54,775 nucleotides of DNA from contig NZ_JXST01000041.1 of assembly GCF_000878195.1 (NCBI RefSeq), forward strand, positions 1 through 54,775. The letters run 5' to 3'. The position numbers and the translations under genes are program-made. This DNA comes from Mycolicibacterium llatzerense. GTDB taxonomy: Bacteria > Actinomycetota > Actinomycetes > Mycobacteriales > Mycobacteriaceae. Numbering within the stretch: position 1 is the stretch's first letter; each line of letters opens with the position of its first letter. The notes below the pieces were generated by a model. The model had not been told where the DNA came from. It was given only the letters and a program-made list of their open reading frames with translations, and searched no databases. Shown piece by piece: positions 31,898-40,908 of the stretch.

Positions 31898-33088
31898 ATG
31901 GCCGAACCCGCCACCGCGCCGACCGTCAGCGAGCAGGACTTCCGCGACATCCTCGACGCCACCCGCCAGTTCGTCCGGACCGCGGTGGTACCGCGTGAGC
32001 TGGAGATCATGAACGACAACCGGGTGCCCGACGACATCCGGGACCAGGCCAAGGACATGGGGCTGTTCGGCTACGCCATCCCCCAGGAATGGGGCGGTCT
32101 GGGACTCAATCTGGTCCAGGACGTCGAGATGGCCATGGAGCTGGGCTACACCACGCTGGCCGTGCGCTCGATGTTCGGCACCAACAACGGTATCGCCGGG
32201 CAGGTGCTGGTCGGATTCGGCACCGACACGCAGAAAGAGCGCTGGCTGGAGCCGATCGCCAGCGGCGAGTGCGTGGCGTCCTTCGCATTGACCGAGTCCG
32301 GCGCCGGCTCCAACCCCGCGGGCCTGCGCACCAAGGCCGTCCGCGACGGGGACGACTGGATCATCACCGGACACAAGCGATTCATCACCAACGCTCCCAC
32401 CGCCAACCTGTTCGTGGTGTTCGCCCGGACCCGGCCCGCCGACGCTGACGGACCAGGTATTGCGGTGTTCCTGGTGCCTGCCGACGCTCCCGGCGTCGTG
32501 GTCGGACCCAAAGACGCGAAGATGGGCCAGGAGGGGGCCTGGACCTCCGACATCACGTTCGACGACGTGCGGGTCGGACCCGACGCCCTCATCGGTGGCA
32601 CCGAGGACATCGGCTACCGCGCGGCACTGACGTCGTTGGCCCGTGGGCGGGTACACATCGCGGCGGTGTCAGTGGGCGCGGCACAGCGTGCCCTCGACGA
32701 GTCGGTGGCATACGCCGCGACCGCCACCCAGGGTGGCACCGCGATCGGGGAATTCCAGCTGGTGCAGGCGATGCTGGCCGACATGCAGACCGGTGTCATG
32801 GCCGGCCGCGCGCTGGTCCGCGACGCCGCGCAACTGTGGGTCAGCGGCGCAGACCGCCGCATCGCACCGTCCGCCGTGAAACTGTTCTGCACCGAGATGG
32901 TCGGCAAGGTCGCCGACCTGGCCGTGCAGGTGCACGGCGGCAGCGGGTACATGCGCGACGTACCCGTCGAACGGATCTACCGCGACGTGCGTCTGCTGCG
33001 CCTGTACGAGGGCACCAGCGAGATTCAGCGTTTGATCATCGGTGGCGGACTGGTGAAGGCCGCGCAGCGGTCGGCCTCAGGCCGCTGA
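31898..33088 (+). CDS. acyl-CoA dehydrogenase
   Basis: This 396-residue member of the acyl-CoA dehydrogenase family has the ALTESGAGSNP and FITNAP FAD-contact blocks, VQVHGGSGYMRD and the C-terminal YEGTSEIQR motif. The ATG at 31898 is preceded by AAGGAGA. It diverges from the SDR-thiolase operon across the AT-rich palindrome, so it is likely co-regulated. With the MaoC hydratase, SDR and thiolase it completes one beta-oxidation set. Confidence 0.92.
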   Translation: MAEPATAPTVSEQDFRDILDATRQFVRTAVVPRELEIMNDNRVPDDIRDQAKDMGLFGYAIPQEWGGLGLNLVQDVEMAMELGYTTLAVRSMFGTNNGIAGQVLVGFGTDTQKERWLEPIASGECVASFALTESGAGSNPAGLRTKAVRDGDDWIITGHKRFITNAPTANLFVVFARTRPADADGPGIAVFLVPADAPGVVVGPKDAKMGQEGAWTSDITFDDVRVGPDALIGGTEDIGYRAALTSLARGRVHIAAVSVGAAQRALDESVAYAATATQGGTAIGEFQLVQAMLADMQTGVMAGRALVRDAAQLWVSGADRRIAPSAVKLFCTEMVGKVADLAVQVHGGSGYMRDVPVERIYRDVRLLRLYEGTSEIQRLIIGGGLVKAAQRSASGR

Positions 33089-33096
33089 CCGGACTG

Positions 33097-33129
33097 CGCG
33101 GCCCCCGGAGCGCCGTCCCTTGGGCCGCG
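33097..33129. terminator. hairpin between convergent dehydrogenase and MaoC genes
   Basis: An 8-bp stem (CGCGGCCC at 33097-33104 with GGGCCGCG at 33122-33129) with a 17-base loop fills the 49-bp gap between convergent stops. There is no T-tract. Confidence 0.4.
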
Positions 33130-33137
33130 TCCAGCAA

Positions 33138-33590
33138 TCAACCGATGATTCGCACGATCGACTCGACAACGGCGGCGGGCTTGTCCGAACCCTCGATCTC
33201 GACCGTGATCGTCATGGTCGCTTGAACGGCACCATCGAGCTCATCGATTTTCGAAATGACGGCGCTCGCGCGCACATTTGCTCCGACCTTGACCGGCGTG
33301 ATGAATCGCACCTTGTTATAGCCGTAGTTGACGGCCAAAGCGACGTTGTCGACGCGATACAGCTGGTGCGTGAAATGCGGTAGCAGTGAAAGCGTCAGCA
33401 AACCATGTGCAATTGTGCCGCCGAACGGCCCCGCGGCGGCGCGCTCAGGATCGACGTGAATCCACTGGTGGTCGTCGGTGGCCTCGGCGAACAGATTCAC
33501 CCGATCCTGGGTGATTTCCATCCACTCGGACGGTCCAAGCTGACTACCTGCTGCTGCGACGAACTCGGCCAGATTGTTGAAGACTTTCAC
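33138..33590 (-). CDS. MaoC-like (R)-specific enoyl-CoA hydratase, HtdZ-like
   Basis: This 150-residue hotdog-fold protein closely resembles Rv0130 (HtdZ). The hydratase-2 motif FAEATDDHQWIHVDPERA supplies the catalytic Asp40 and His45, followed by GPFGGTIAHG. It hydrates 2-enoyl-CoA to (R)-3-hydroxyacyl-CoA. The GTG at 33590 has AGAGG six bases upstream; a TTG at 33605 is less likely. It converges with the acyl-CoA dehydrogenase gene and probably contributes the hydration step of this cluster. Confidence 0.92.
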   Translation of the reverse strand: MKVFNNLAEFVAAAGSQLGPSEWMEITQDRVNLFAEATDDHQWIHVDPERAAAGPFGGTIAHGLLTLSLLPHFTHQLYRVDNVALAVNYGYNKVRFITPVKVGANVRASAVISKIDELDGAVQATMTITVEIEGSDKPAAVVESIVRIIG

Positions 33591-33968
33591 GCTTACCTCT
33601 CTCAACGCGGCCGCTTCCGGGCCACACCGCTAATACTTCTAACGCCTCCGCCAGGGCGGCACAATGCACAGATTTTGGGCCGATGCCCGCTACTTAGCTG
33701 GCCAAAGTTCGCCATATCCGCGTACTGTCTGCGTTAACCTGCAAAGACACAGATATCCGGGATTGCCAACATCCGTCGCACCAGCACAATCGTTTCGGCT
33801 AATTCTTCGGCGCCCCGAAGGTCGACAGACAACGTTTCACCACTAGCTGGATGCAGGACCCCAACAACCCCGATACTGAATTCAGGAATGCAGTCCGCGC
33901 GCGATGCGTTTACCGCAACCGACTGCCAACTGAAGTTGCAGTGACTGCGCGAAACGAATGGGGCAACG
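33591..33968. other. 378-bp intergenic region
   Basis: This region lies between the divergent MaoC and GNAT-like genes and is more AT-rich than the flanks. It should hold both promoters. A minus-strand frame (33734-34081) runs through it into the GNAT-like gene, but it has no ribosome site or homology I recognise. I see no clear operator. Confidence 0.6.
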
Positions 33969-34685
33969 ATGTCGGTGGAGTATGTCGAATACGAATCCAA
34001 CGTCGATATTCGCTTTGCCGAGAACATCGCCTGGTCCGACCCGGACACCGAATGCACCGTGGTGCTATCGCAACCCGACACCGACCCCGAACTCTGGAAC
34101 CGCTACCTCGATGCGGCTCAGCAAAGTTATCGCCGGCACGGCGTCGAAGCGGTCGTGGATGCTGCCGCGATCCGCGACGGCGCGGACACCGCGCTGTTCT
34201 GGACGGTCCTGGACCGCCACGACAACATGGTCGGCGGACTGCGCGCCAAGGCCCCCCTCGGCTGCGCCGAGGACTCTCACGCGGTGATGGAATGGGCCGC
34301 CCGACCTGGGCTGGCCATGGTGCGCAAGATGATCAACGATCGGGTGCCCTTCGGCGTCATGGAGATGAAGACGGCCTGGGTGTCCGACAATCGGGCGAGC
34401 CAGCACGCCATCACCCATCTCCTGGCCCGCACCGCCTACCACGCGACCAGCATCATGGGCGTGCAGTTCGTGATGGCCACGGCAGCCCAGCATGTCCTGG
34501 AATTGTGGAAATCCGGCGGTGGCGTAGTGGCGCCGATTCCGGCCACGCCGTACCCCGACGAGCGCTACCGCACCAAGATGATGTGGTGGGACCGAAGGAC
34601 CATGGTCAATCATTCTCAACCGGAGCAGATTACGAAGGCGCTGCACGAGATCGACCAGATATCAACCACGTTGGCCGCCAGCTGA
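33969..34685 (+). CDS. GNAT-fold, autoinducer-synthase-like protein
   Basis: This 238-residue soluble protein looks like a GNAT-fold acyltransferase of the N-acyl-amino-acid or acyl-homoserine-lactone synthase kind. A strand of the type TALFWTVLDRHDNMVGGLR (residues about 75-95) precedes VMEMKTAWVSDNRASQHAITHLL, where the acyl-donor loop is expected. AYHATSIMGVQFVMATAA and PYPDERYRTKMMWWDR follow. The assignment is from overall pattern, not a diagnostic motif, and substrates are unknown. It lies 76 bp upstream of a c-di-GMP gene on the same strand, suggesting a linked signalling role. Confidence 0.6.
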   Translation: MSVEYVEYESNVDIRFAENIAWSDPDTECTVVLSQPDTDPELWNRYLDAAQQSYRRHGVEAVVDAAAIRDGADTALFWTVLDRHDNMVGGLRAKAPLGCAEDSHAVMEWAARPGLAMVRKMINDRVPFGVMEMKTAWVSDNRASQHAITHLLARTAYHATSIMGVQFVMATAAQHVLELWKSGGGVVAPIPATPYPDERYRTKMMWWDRRTMVNHSQPEQITKALHEIDQISTTLAAS

Positions 34686-34761
34686 AGGCAGCCCCAGACG
34701 CTCGCCGCGAGGCGGTCGGCACACCGTCTCCGAGGACAACGCAGGTTAAGCTGGAAGCCTC

Positions 34762-36651
34762 ATGTCCATCGACGAATCTCCCCCTTCACTGGATCGCGTG
34801 GTGACAGAGGTGGCGACGCGTTTGATGGCGGCGGACTCCACCAACAACACCAAGGTGTACACGGACGTTCTGGAGATCCTGGTCAACTACTTCGGAGTCG
34901 ACGTCAGCTTTCTGCGCCGCAACGACCATGAGATCGGCGCCTCGATACTCGTCGCGGAATGGCCAGTGCGGCCGGAGATTCCGGACCCCGACCCCCTGCG
35001 CGTGGTGTACTTTGCCGACGCCGATCCGGTGTTCGCGGAAACCGAACATCGCAAGACACCGCTCATCGTGCGCCCCGACCCGGAACCCGACGATTACCAG
35101 CGCCGTATCGAGGCGGATCGCAACGTACCCCAGATATCACTGGCAGCAACGCCTTTGGTGTCCGGCGAGCGCACCACCGGCGCACTCGGGTTCGTCAAGT
35201 ACGGCAATCGCGAATGGCTCACCTAAGAGATCAATGCGCTGCAAGCCATCGCTTCGCTGTTGACCCAGGCCCAATCTCGGGTACTGGCCGAAGAGCAGCT
35301 TCGATACCTGGCCGAACACGATGACCTCACCGGACTCAACAACCGCCGTGCTCTCATCGCCCACCTCGATGCGCGACTGCAGCAGGGACAACCCGGGCCG
35401 GTGACCGCCCTCTTCTTCGACCTGGACCGGCTCAAGGCCATCAATGACTACCTGGGGCACAGTGCCGGTGACTCGTTCATCCGGGTGTTCGCCCAGCGCC
35501 TCACCGAGGGCGTCGACAGCAAGACCGTGATCGCCCGGCTCGGCGGTGACGAGTTCGTCGTCGTCCCGGCGGAACCGATATCCGCGAGCAAGGCCGAGGC
35601 CCTCGCCTATCAGCTCCAGGACTCGTTGCGGCGCCGGGTCTGGATCGACGGCGAACGGCTCACGCGGGCAGTGAGTGTCGGCGTCGCCTCTGGCATACCG
35701 GGCTCCGACAACTCGTCCGACCTGCTGCGCCGGGCCGACCAGGCGGTCCTGAGCGCAAAGTCCTCCGGCGGGGATCGCGTCGCGGTGTTCACCAACGCGA
35801 TGTCGCTGGAAACGGCCTACCGCAACGACATCGAGCTGCATCTGCAGGACGTCATCGAGAACGGTGCGCTGCTGCTCAACTATCTGCCCGAAATCGACAT
35901 GCGCACCGGGAAACTGCTCGCCACCGAAGCACTCGTGCGATGGGACCACCCCACCCGCGGACTGCTCCCCCCGGCCGCCTTCATCGGTATCGCCGAATCG
36001 ATCAACCTGGCAGGCGAATTGGGCCGCTGGGTGCTGCGCACCGCATGCCGCGAATTCGCGCGGTGGCGTGACGAGTTCCGGGCCGCCAAGGCCGGCACTG
36101 ATGCGGCCGATGATCGCGACGATTTCGAGTTGCGCGTCAACGTCTCCCCCGTCCAACTGGTCACCGACGGCTTCGCCGAGTCGGTGGCCGGCATCCTCGA
36201 CGAATTCGGCCTCGACCGCGGATCGGTCTGCCTGGAGATCACCGAGAATGTCGTCGTCCAGGACAGCGAGTCCTCGCGCGCCACGCTGGCCGACCTCCGG
36301 AGAACCGGGGTGCGGTTGGCGATCGACGATTTCGGCACCGGATACAGCGTGCTGTCCCACCTCAAGTCGCTGCCCGTCGACATCCTCAAGATCGACCGCA
36401 GCTTCGTGACCGACCTCGGCTCCAACCCGGGCGATCTGGCGATCGTCCGGGCGATCATCGCACTGGCCGACTCGTTCGGTCTGCAGATCGTCGCCGAGGG
36501 TGTCGAAACCAAGGCTGCCGCAACGACATTGCTGCGCCACGGCTGCCACCGAGCGCAGGGGTTCCTGCTGTCGCGGCCGCTACCGAGCGATCAGATGGCG
36601 ACGCTGTACCGCAAAGGCCGCGTGCCGGTCCGGTTCGCCAGCGAGACGTGA
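34762..36651 (+). pseudogene. GAF-GGDEF-EAL c-di-GMP enzyme split by in-frame TAA
   Basis: Read through, this is a 629-residue protein with a GAF sensor domain (about 1-155), a GGDEF diguanylate cyclase domain (GGDEF at 35542-35556) and an EAL phosphodiesterase domain (EAL at 35926-35934, then DFGTGYSVLSHLKSLPVDILKID). Layout and length match M. smegmatis DcpA and M. tuberculosis Rv1354c, which make and degrade c-di-GMP. A single TAA at 35224-35226, in the GAF-GGDEF linker, stops the frame after WLT; the frame is open on both sides. GAA to TAA is the simplest change. The second half could restart only at a TTG (35260) with no ribosome site. Both catalytic motifs are intact. Confidence 0.85.
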
Positions 36652-36663
36652 CACCGAACAGCG

Positions 36664-37572
36664 TTACCGCGCAACAAGTTCCACGCGGGCGAACCTGCTG
36701 GCGGGGTGGCCCACGATGCAGACCTCGAAAGCCCCGGCAGGTGGGGCGGCATTCTCTGCCGGCGCGCCCACATTCGTGAAATCGGGCGAAATCACCACAC
36801 CGTGGCGGGCCCGTACGAAGTACAGCCCGTCGGGCGTATTCAGCTCCGCTCCGATGATGCGACGGTCTTCGAAGAGCAGGGCCTCAAGCGTGCTGTCCGA
36901 ACTGACCGCGATGTCACGCTCAGCGGCAGCCGCCGCCAGCCAGTCGAACAGTTCGTCCAGTCCGTCGCCGGCGTTCCATTCGATGGGGCCGAGAGAAGAG
37001 AGCCGAAGCGTCGTGCCCGACGAGTCTCGTAGGGTCTCCGCGGTCCAGCCGCGAACGGTGCTGTAGAGCGCCCCGGTGGCAGAATCCAGGCACACCCGAG
37101 CCCAGTCGAGCAGCCCCGCGCCGAAGAACGTCTCGATGCTGCGGCTGTGCGCTTCGGACTCTGTCAGCTCGCGCACCGCGCGGGTTGGCACCGACCGACC
37201 ATTCGATGGCTGCGCGCTGACGTCGGCATCTACTTCAGCGGTCACCGCGGCGAAATAGACGCCGGTGACATCGAGCTGCTGGTCGGCGACCGGCTCGGCC
37301 GGATGGACCTCGCCGGCTTCGTCGGATTCCGGCTCAGGCTCCTCGTCGGCGACACCTCGCGGCACCCCGAAGGCGTCGATCCGCGCATCGAGGACCGCGC
37401 CCAAAGTGGCGCAGCGGACTTCATTGTCGCGCACCCAGCGCCCGTCGTCCGCGCGCAGCAGTGCTCCGGTCACCATCACGTCTGCGGCGGCATCGACCGC
37501 GGCTATGGCTGTCGCCAGGCCACCGATACCGGCGCCGATGCACAGCACGTCAACTTCTGCGTCCCAATCCAA
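36664..37572 (-). CDS. FAD-binding flavoprotein, 3-ketosteroid-dehydrogenase-like
   Basis: This 302-residue protein begins with a Rossmann motif for FAD (VDVLCIGAGIGGLATAIAA) as in fumarate-reductase/ketosteroid-dehydrogenase flavoproteins. It is far shorter than those enzymes and has a long acidic, Glu/Asp-rich central segment. The C-terminal part includes GDGLDELFDWLAAAAAERDI and DFTNVGAPAENAAPPAGAF. The TTG start at 37572 is supported by AGGGA six bases upstream. It may be a reduced or regulatory relative; no substrate can be assigned. It is divergent from a TetR gene and convergent with the c-di-GMP gene. Confidence 0.7.
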   Translation of the reverse strand: MDWDAEVDVLCIGAGIGGLATAIAAVDAAADVMVTGALLRADDGRWVRDNEVRCATLGAVLDARIDAFGVPRGVADEEPEPESDEAGEVHPAEPVADQQLDVTGVYFAAVTAEVDADVSAQPSNGRSVPTRAVRELTESEAHSRSIETFFGAGLLDWARVCLDSATGALYSTVRGWTAETLRDSSGTTLRLSSLGPIEWNAGDGLDELFDWLAAAAAERDIAVSSDSTLEALLFEDRRIIGAELNTPDGLYFVRARHGVVISPDFTNVGAPAENAAPPAGAFEVCIVGHPASRFARVELVAR

Positions 37573-37759
37573 CTTGAATTCCCTGAGTTGAGTGTCAGCG
37601 AGTTGCAACAATCCGACAGCCAGGGGTCGATTTCGCCGTTCGGCTACTTTACATACTCTCAGAATGAACGACACCATCAACGGCCGAGGTTATGGGACCC
37701 TTAGGATGATCCGGGGGGGGCTTGCCACTGAACGCGCGCTGACGGAAGGTGATCGACGA

Positions 37760-38425
37760 ATGGGGCGCCAGCCGCGATCCGAAGTGACCCGACGCAAGAT
37801 CATCGATTCCGCTGTCGATTTGATCAACGAGATCGGTTACCCGGCCGCAGGTTTGGCCGACATCATCGAACGCGCCGAACTGACCAAAGGCGCGCTCTAC
37901 TACCACTTCGATTCCAAAGAAGCGCTGGCCACTGTCATCATCGAAGAAGCGATGGTGTTGTTGCACAACGTCTTCCAGTCTGCGCGCGACTCGGAACACA
38001 ATGCGATGGAATCGCTGATCGTCGGCACCTTCACCACCAGCGACCTGCTGGCGACCAACCGGACCGCCCAAGCCGGAACCAAACTGCTGCGCACGTTCGC
38101 GGGGTTCAACCCGACCGCGAGGCACAGCTACGTCAACTTCGTCGATCAGTTCACCTCCGACATCAAACGGGCCGAAACCGACGGTGACCTGCGCCCTGGC
38201 GCGAACCCTGCCGATGTCGCCAACACCCTGGTGGCCTGGATCCTCGGCGCCGAGCTGATGTCCAGCGCCGCATCCGACGGTCAAGACCTCCGGGACCGAT
38301 TCGCCCAGCAGTGGCGCGTGCTGATGCCGGCGATCGTCACCGCGGAATCGCTCGATCACCACCTCGCCTTCATGGTCGGCGCGTCCACGCGACAGACGAA
38401 CATCGTGGAGCGCACCGCCACCTGA
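37760..38425 (+). CDS. TetR regulator, gamma-butyrolactone-receptor-like HTH
   Basis: This 221-residue TetR protein has a DNA-binding domain (IGYPAAGLADIIERAELTKGALYYHFDSKEALA split around residues 28-60) very like the ArpA/ScbR group of gamma-butyrolactone receptors. The ligand domain is diverged. ATG at 37760 has GAAGGTGA upstream; longer frames begin within poorly conserved sequence that includes a run of eight G. It lies 72 bp before an acyl-CoA dehydrogenase operon, which it probably controls, and diverges from the flavoprotein gene. Confidence 0.87.
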   Translation: MGRQPRSEVTRRKIIDSAVDLINEIGYPAAGLADIIERAELTKGALYYHFDSKEALATVIIEEAMVLLHNVFQSARDSEHNAMESLIVGTFTTSDLLATNRTAQAGTKLLRTFAGFNPTARHSYVNFVDQFTSDIKRAETDGDLRPGANPADVANTLVAWILGAELMSSAASDGQDLRDRFAQQWRVLMPAIVTAESLDHHLAFMVGASTRQTNIVERTAT

Positions 38426-38438
38426 ACCCCACATCGCT

Positions 38439-38452
38439 AACTAAGTTTACTT
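38439..38452. promoter_or_regulatory. quasi-palindrome before acyl-CoA dehydrogenase pair
   Basis: AACTAAGTTTACTT matches its own reverse complement at 10 of 14 positions. It sits 45 bp upstream of the dehydrogenase start in the short gap after the TetR gene, where an operator would be expected. Confidence 0.35.
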
Positions 38453-38497
38453 CTTTGTTGCTAGGCTGCTATCAGCCCAAGCGACAGAGGAGTCTGC

Positions 38498-39730
38498 ATG
38501 GACCTCAATTGGTCGGCCAGCGATCTGGCATTCCGTGATGAAGTACGCACGTTTCTGCAGGAAAACCTGACGCCGGAGATTCAAGAGGCCGGTCGCCTGA
38601 TGACCAGCGTCTACAGCGATCACGACGCGAGCCTGGCCTGGCAGCGCATCCTCCACGAGCGCGGTTGGGCCGCGCCGGCCTGGCCGGTCGAATACGGCGG
38701 CTGCGATTGGAGCTTGACTCAGCACTACATCTTCAGCCGGGAATCGATCCTGGCCGGAGCGCCGTCCCTGTCTCCGATGGGCATCCGGATGGTGGCCCAC
38801 GCGATCGTCCGGTTCGGCACGACGGAACAGAAGGACTACTTTCTGCCCCGCATCCTGACCGGCGAGGTCTTCTTCTGCCAGGGCTACTCCGAGCCCGAAG
38901 CCGGATCCGACCTGGCCGCCCTGACCATGGCCGCCGTTTCCGATGGCGACGACCTGGTGTGTACCGGCAGCAAGATCTGGACCACGCACGCCACCGAGGC
39001 CAACTGGATGTTCGCGCTGGTGCGCACCACCCGCACCGGCAAGAAGCAGCAGGGCATCACCTTCGTGCTGATCGACATGAGCACGCCGGGCATCGAGATC
39101 CGGCCGCTGGTGATGACGTCCGGCGAAGAGGTCCAGAACCAGGTGTTCTTCGACGAGGTCCGGGTACCCAAGAGCAACGTCATCGGCCAGATCGACGAGG
39201 GCTGGACCGTCGCGAAGTATCTGCTCGAGTTCGAGCGCGGCGGTGGCGCCGCCGCCCCGGGTCTGCAGGTGTTGGCCGACGAGATCGCCACCGCCGCGGC
39301 CCAGGCGCCGGGCCCAGACGGTGGCCTGCTGCTCGACGATGCCGCGTTCTCCCGCAAGCTCGCTGACGCGCGAATCCGCACCGAGGTGCTCGAGATCCTC
39401 GAATACCGCGTGCTGGCCGCGCTGGCCGGAGGCGGACATCCGGGCGCCGCGTCGTCGATGCTGAAGGTGCTCTCGACCGAGTTGAGCCAGACCTTGACCG
39501 AACTCGCCATGGAGGCCGCCGGCCCCCGCGGCCGCGCGTACCAACCGCACGCCACGCGCCCCGGTGGTCCGGTCGCCGAATTCACCCCTCCCCCAGACGG
39601 TTACGTCAGCGGCGAGCCATGGCAGGCGGTCGCGCCCCTGCGGTACTTCAACGACCGTGCCGGGTCGATCTACGCCGGCAGCAACGAAATTCAGCGCAAT
39701 ATCCTCGCCAAAGCAGAATTGGGGCTGTAG
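38498..39730 (+). CDS. acyl-CoA dehydrogenase, subunit 1 of pair
   Basis: This 410-residue acyl-CoA dehydrogenase family protein has GYSEPEAGSDLAAL and IWTTHA FAD-contact blocks and ends with IYAGSNEIQRNILAK. The long C-terminal insertion (GRAYQPHATRPGGPVAEF) is typical of mycobacterial FadE proteins that form alpha2beta2 complexes with a second, shorter dehydrogenase, as seen for the cholesterol FadE pairs. The partner gene follows with no gap. AGAGGAG precedes the ATG. Substrate unknown. Confidence 0.9.
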   Translation: MDLNWSASDLAFRDEVRTFLQENLTPEIQEAGRLMTSVYSDHDASLAWQRILHERGWAAPAWPVEYGGCDWSLTQHYIFSRESILAGAPSLSPMGIRMVAHAIVRFGTTEQKDYFLPRILTGEVFFCQGYSEPEAGSDLAALTMAAVSDGDDLVCTGSKIWTTHATEANWMFALVRTTRTGKKQQGITFVLIDMSTPGIEIRPLVMTSGEEVQNQVFFDEVRVPKSNVIGQIDEGWTVAKYLLEFERGGGAAAPGLQVLADEIATAAAQAPGPDGGLLLDDAAFSRKLADARIRTEVLEILEYRVLAALAGGGHPGAASSMLKVLSTELSQTLTELAMEAAGPRGRAYQPHATRPGGPVAEFTPPPDGYVSGEPWQAVAPLRYFNDRAGSIYAGSNEIQRNILAKAELGL

Positions 39731-40855
39731 ATGGACTTCACCTTCTCCGCGGAACAGGAACTGCTCCGGGACGGCCTGTCCAAGTTCTTGGCCGGCCGAT
39801 ACGACCTCGAAACCAGCCGCGCGGCAGCCAAATCCGGCCCCGGCTGGCAGCCCGACATCTGGCACTCGTTCGCTGAGGAACTCGGCATTCTCGGCGCCGC
39901 CCTGCCGGAGGAGGTCGGCGGCATCGGCGGCGGGGCCGTCGAGGTCATGCTGATCGCCGAAGCGTTAGGGCACGCGCTGGTCATCGAGCCCTACGTGGAC
40001 ACCGCGGTGGTCGCCGCCGGCCTGCTGCTGCGATCTGGCAGCACGGCCGCCGGTCCCGTGTTGGAGGAAATCGCCTCCGGCACAGCGATTGTCGCGCTCG
40101 CCGCGGCCGAGGCCGAGAGCGGCGACCGGTGGCAGGACGTCCAGACCACTGCCTCCCGCGACGGTGACAACTGGGTGCTCTCCGGCGACAAGATCATGGT
40201 CATGAACGCGCCGGTCGCCACCCACCTGCTGATCACCGCTCAGACAGCAGGCGGCATCTCACTGTTCCTGGTCGACGTCACGACACTGCCCGCTGGGCTC
40301 ACCCTGCACAGCTACCGCACCGTCGACGACCGTCGCGCAGCCGACCTGGAGCTGCGCGAACTCCGGTTGCCGGGCGATGCGCTTCTCGGCGCCGAAGGCG
40401 AGGCCTGGCCGTCGATCGCCCAGGCCCGCGACGAAGGCGCCACCGCCGTGTGCGCCGAAGCCGTCGGCAATATGCGAAAGGTGCTGGCCGACACCGTCGA
40501 ATACGCCAAGCAGCGCCAACAGTTCGGCCAGCCGATCGGCAGCTTCCAAGCGTTGCAACATCGCATGGTCGACATGCACATGGAGCTCGAACAGTCCGTG
40601 TCCGCGGTCTACCTCGCGGTGCTCAACCTGGAAACCGACGCGCACACCCGGGCGCGTTCGGTGTCGGCAGCCAAGGCCACCATCGGCCGGGCGGCACGGT
40701 TCATCGGCCAGAACGCGGTGCAACTGCACGGCGGCATGGGCATGACCGAGGAGCTCGCCATCGGCCACTACTTCAAGCGGCTCACCGCCGTTCAATACGA
40801 GTACGGCTCCACCGACTACCACGTGACCCGCTACGCAAAACTGACCCGGGGCTGA
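39731..40855 (+). CDS. acyl-CoA dehydrogenase, subunit 2 of pair
   Basis: This 374-residue acyl-CoA dehydrogenase family protein starts on the base after the previous stop. It has VQLHGGMGMTEE but lacks the usual C-terminal EIQR tail, ending instead in YGSTDYHVTRYAKL. Such shortened partners form heterotetramers with a full subunit. The low similarity around the nucleotide block (MVMNAPVATHLL) fits a subunit with a reduced FAD site. Co-transcription with subunit 1 is certain from the zero spacing. Confidence 0.9.
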   Translation: MDFTFSAEQELLRDGLSKFLAGRYDLETSRAAAKSGPGWQPDIWHSFAEELGILGAALPEEVGGIGGGAVEVMLIAEALGHALVIEPYVDTAVVAAGLLLRSGSTAAGPVLEEIASGTAIVALAAAEAESGDRWQDVQTTASRDGDNWVLSGDKIMVMNAPVATHLLITAQTAGGISLFLVDVTTLPAGLTLHSYRTVDDRRAADLELRELRLPGDALLGAEGEAWPSIAQARDEGATAVCAEAVGNMRKVLADTVEYAKQRQQFGQPIGSFQALQHRMVDMHMELEQSVSAVYLAVLNLETDAHTRARSVSAAKATIGRAARFIGQNAVQLHGGMGMTEELAIGHYFKRLTAVQYEYGSTDYHVTRYAKLTRG

Positions 40856-40878
40856 CTTCGACTCGAGGAGGCATGACC

Positions 40879-40908
40879 GCCCACCTGATCCATCCGGATC
40901 AGGTGGGC
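40879..40908. terminator. 13-bp hairpin between convergent genes
   Basis: GCCCACCTGATCC-ATCC-GGATCAGGTGGGC is a perfect stem located 23 bp after the dehydrogenase stop and overlapping the last codons of the convergent amidohydrolase. No T-tract follows, but the position suits bidirectional termination. Confidence 0.6.

Noticed and set aside
33734..34081. 115-codon minus-strand frame in the MaoC/GNAT gap
   Set aside because: It overlaps the start of the GNAT-like gene and has no ribosome site or known family; kept only as intergenic comment.
35137..36549. 470-codon minus-strand frame
   Set aside because: It is the antisense of the GGDEF-EAL region with a low-complexity charged composition.
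37651..37670. possible butyrolactone-receptor ARE box (ACATACTCTCAGAATGAACG)
   Set aside because: Only the left half resembles the consensus; too weak to call.
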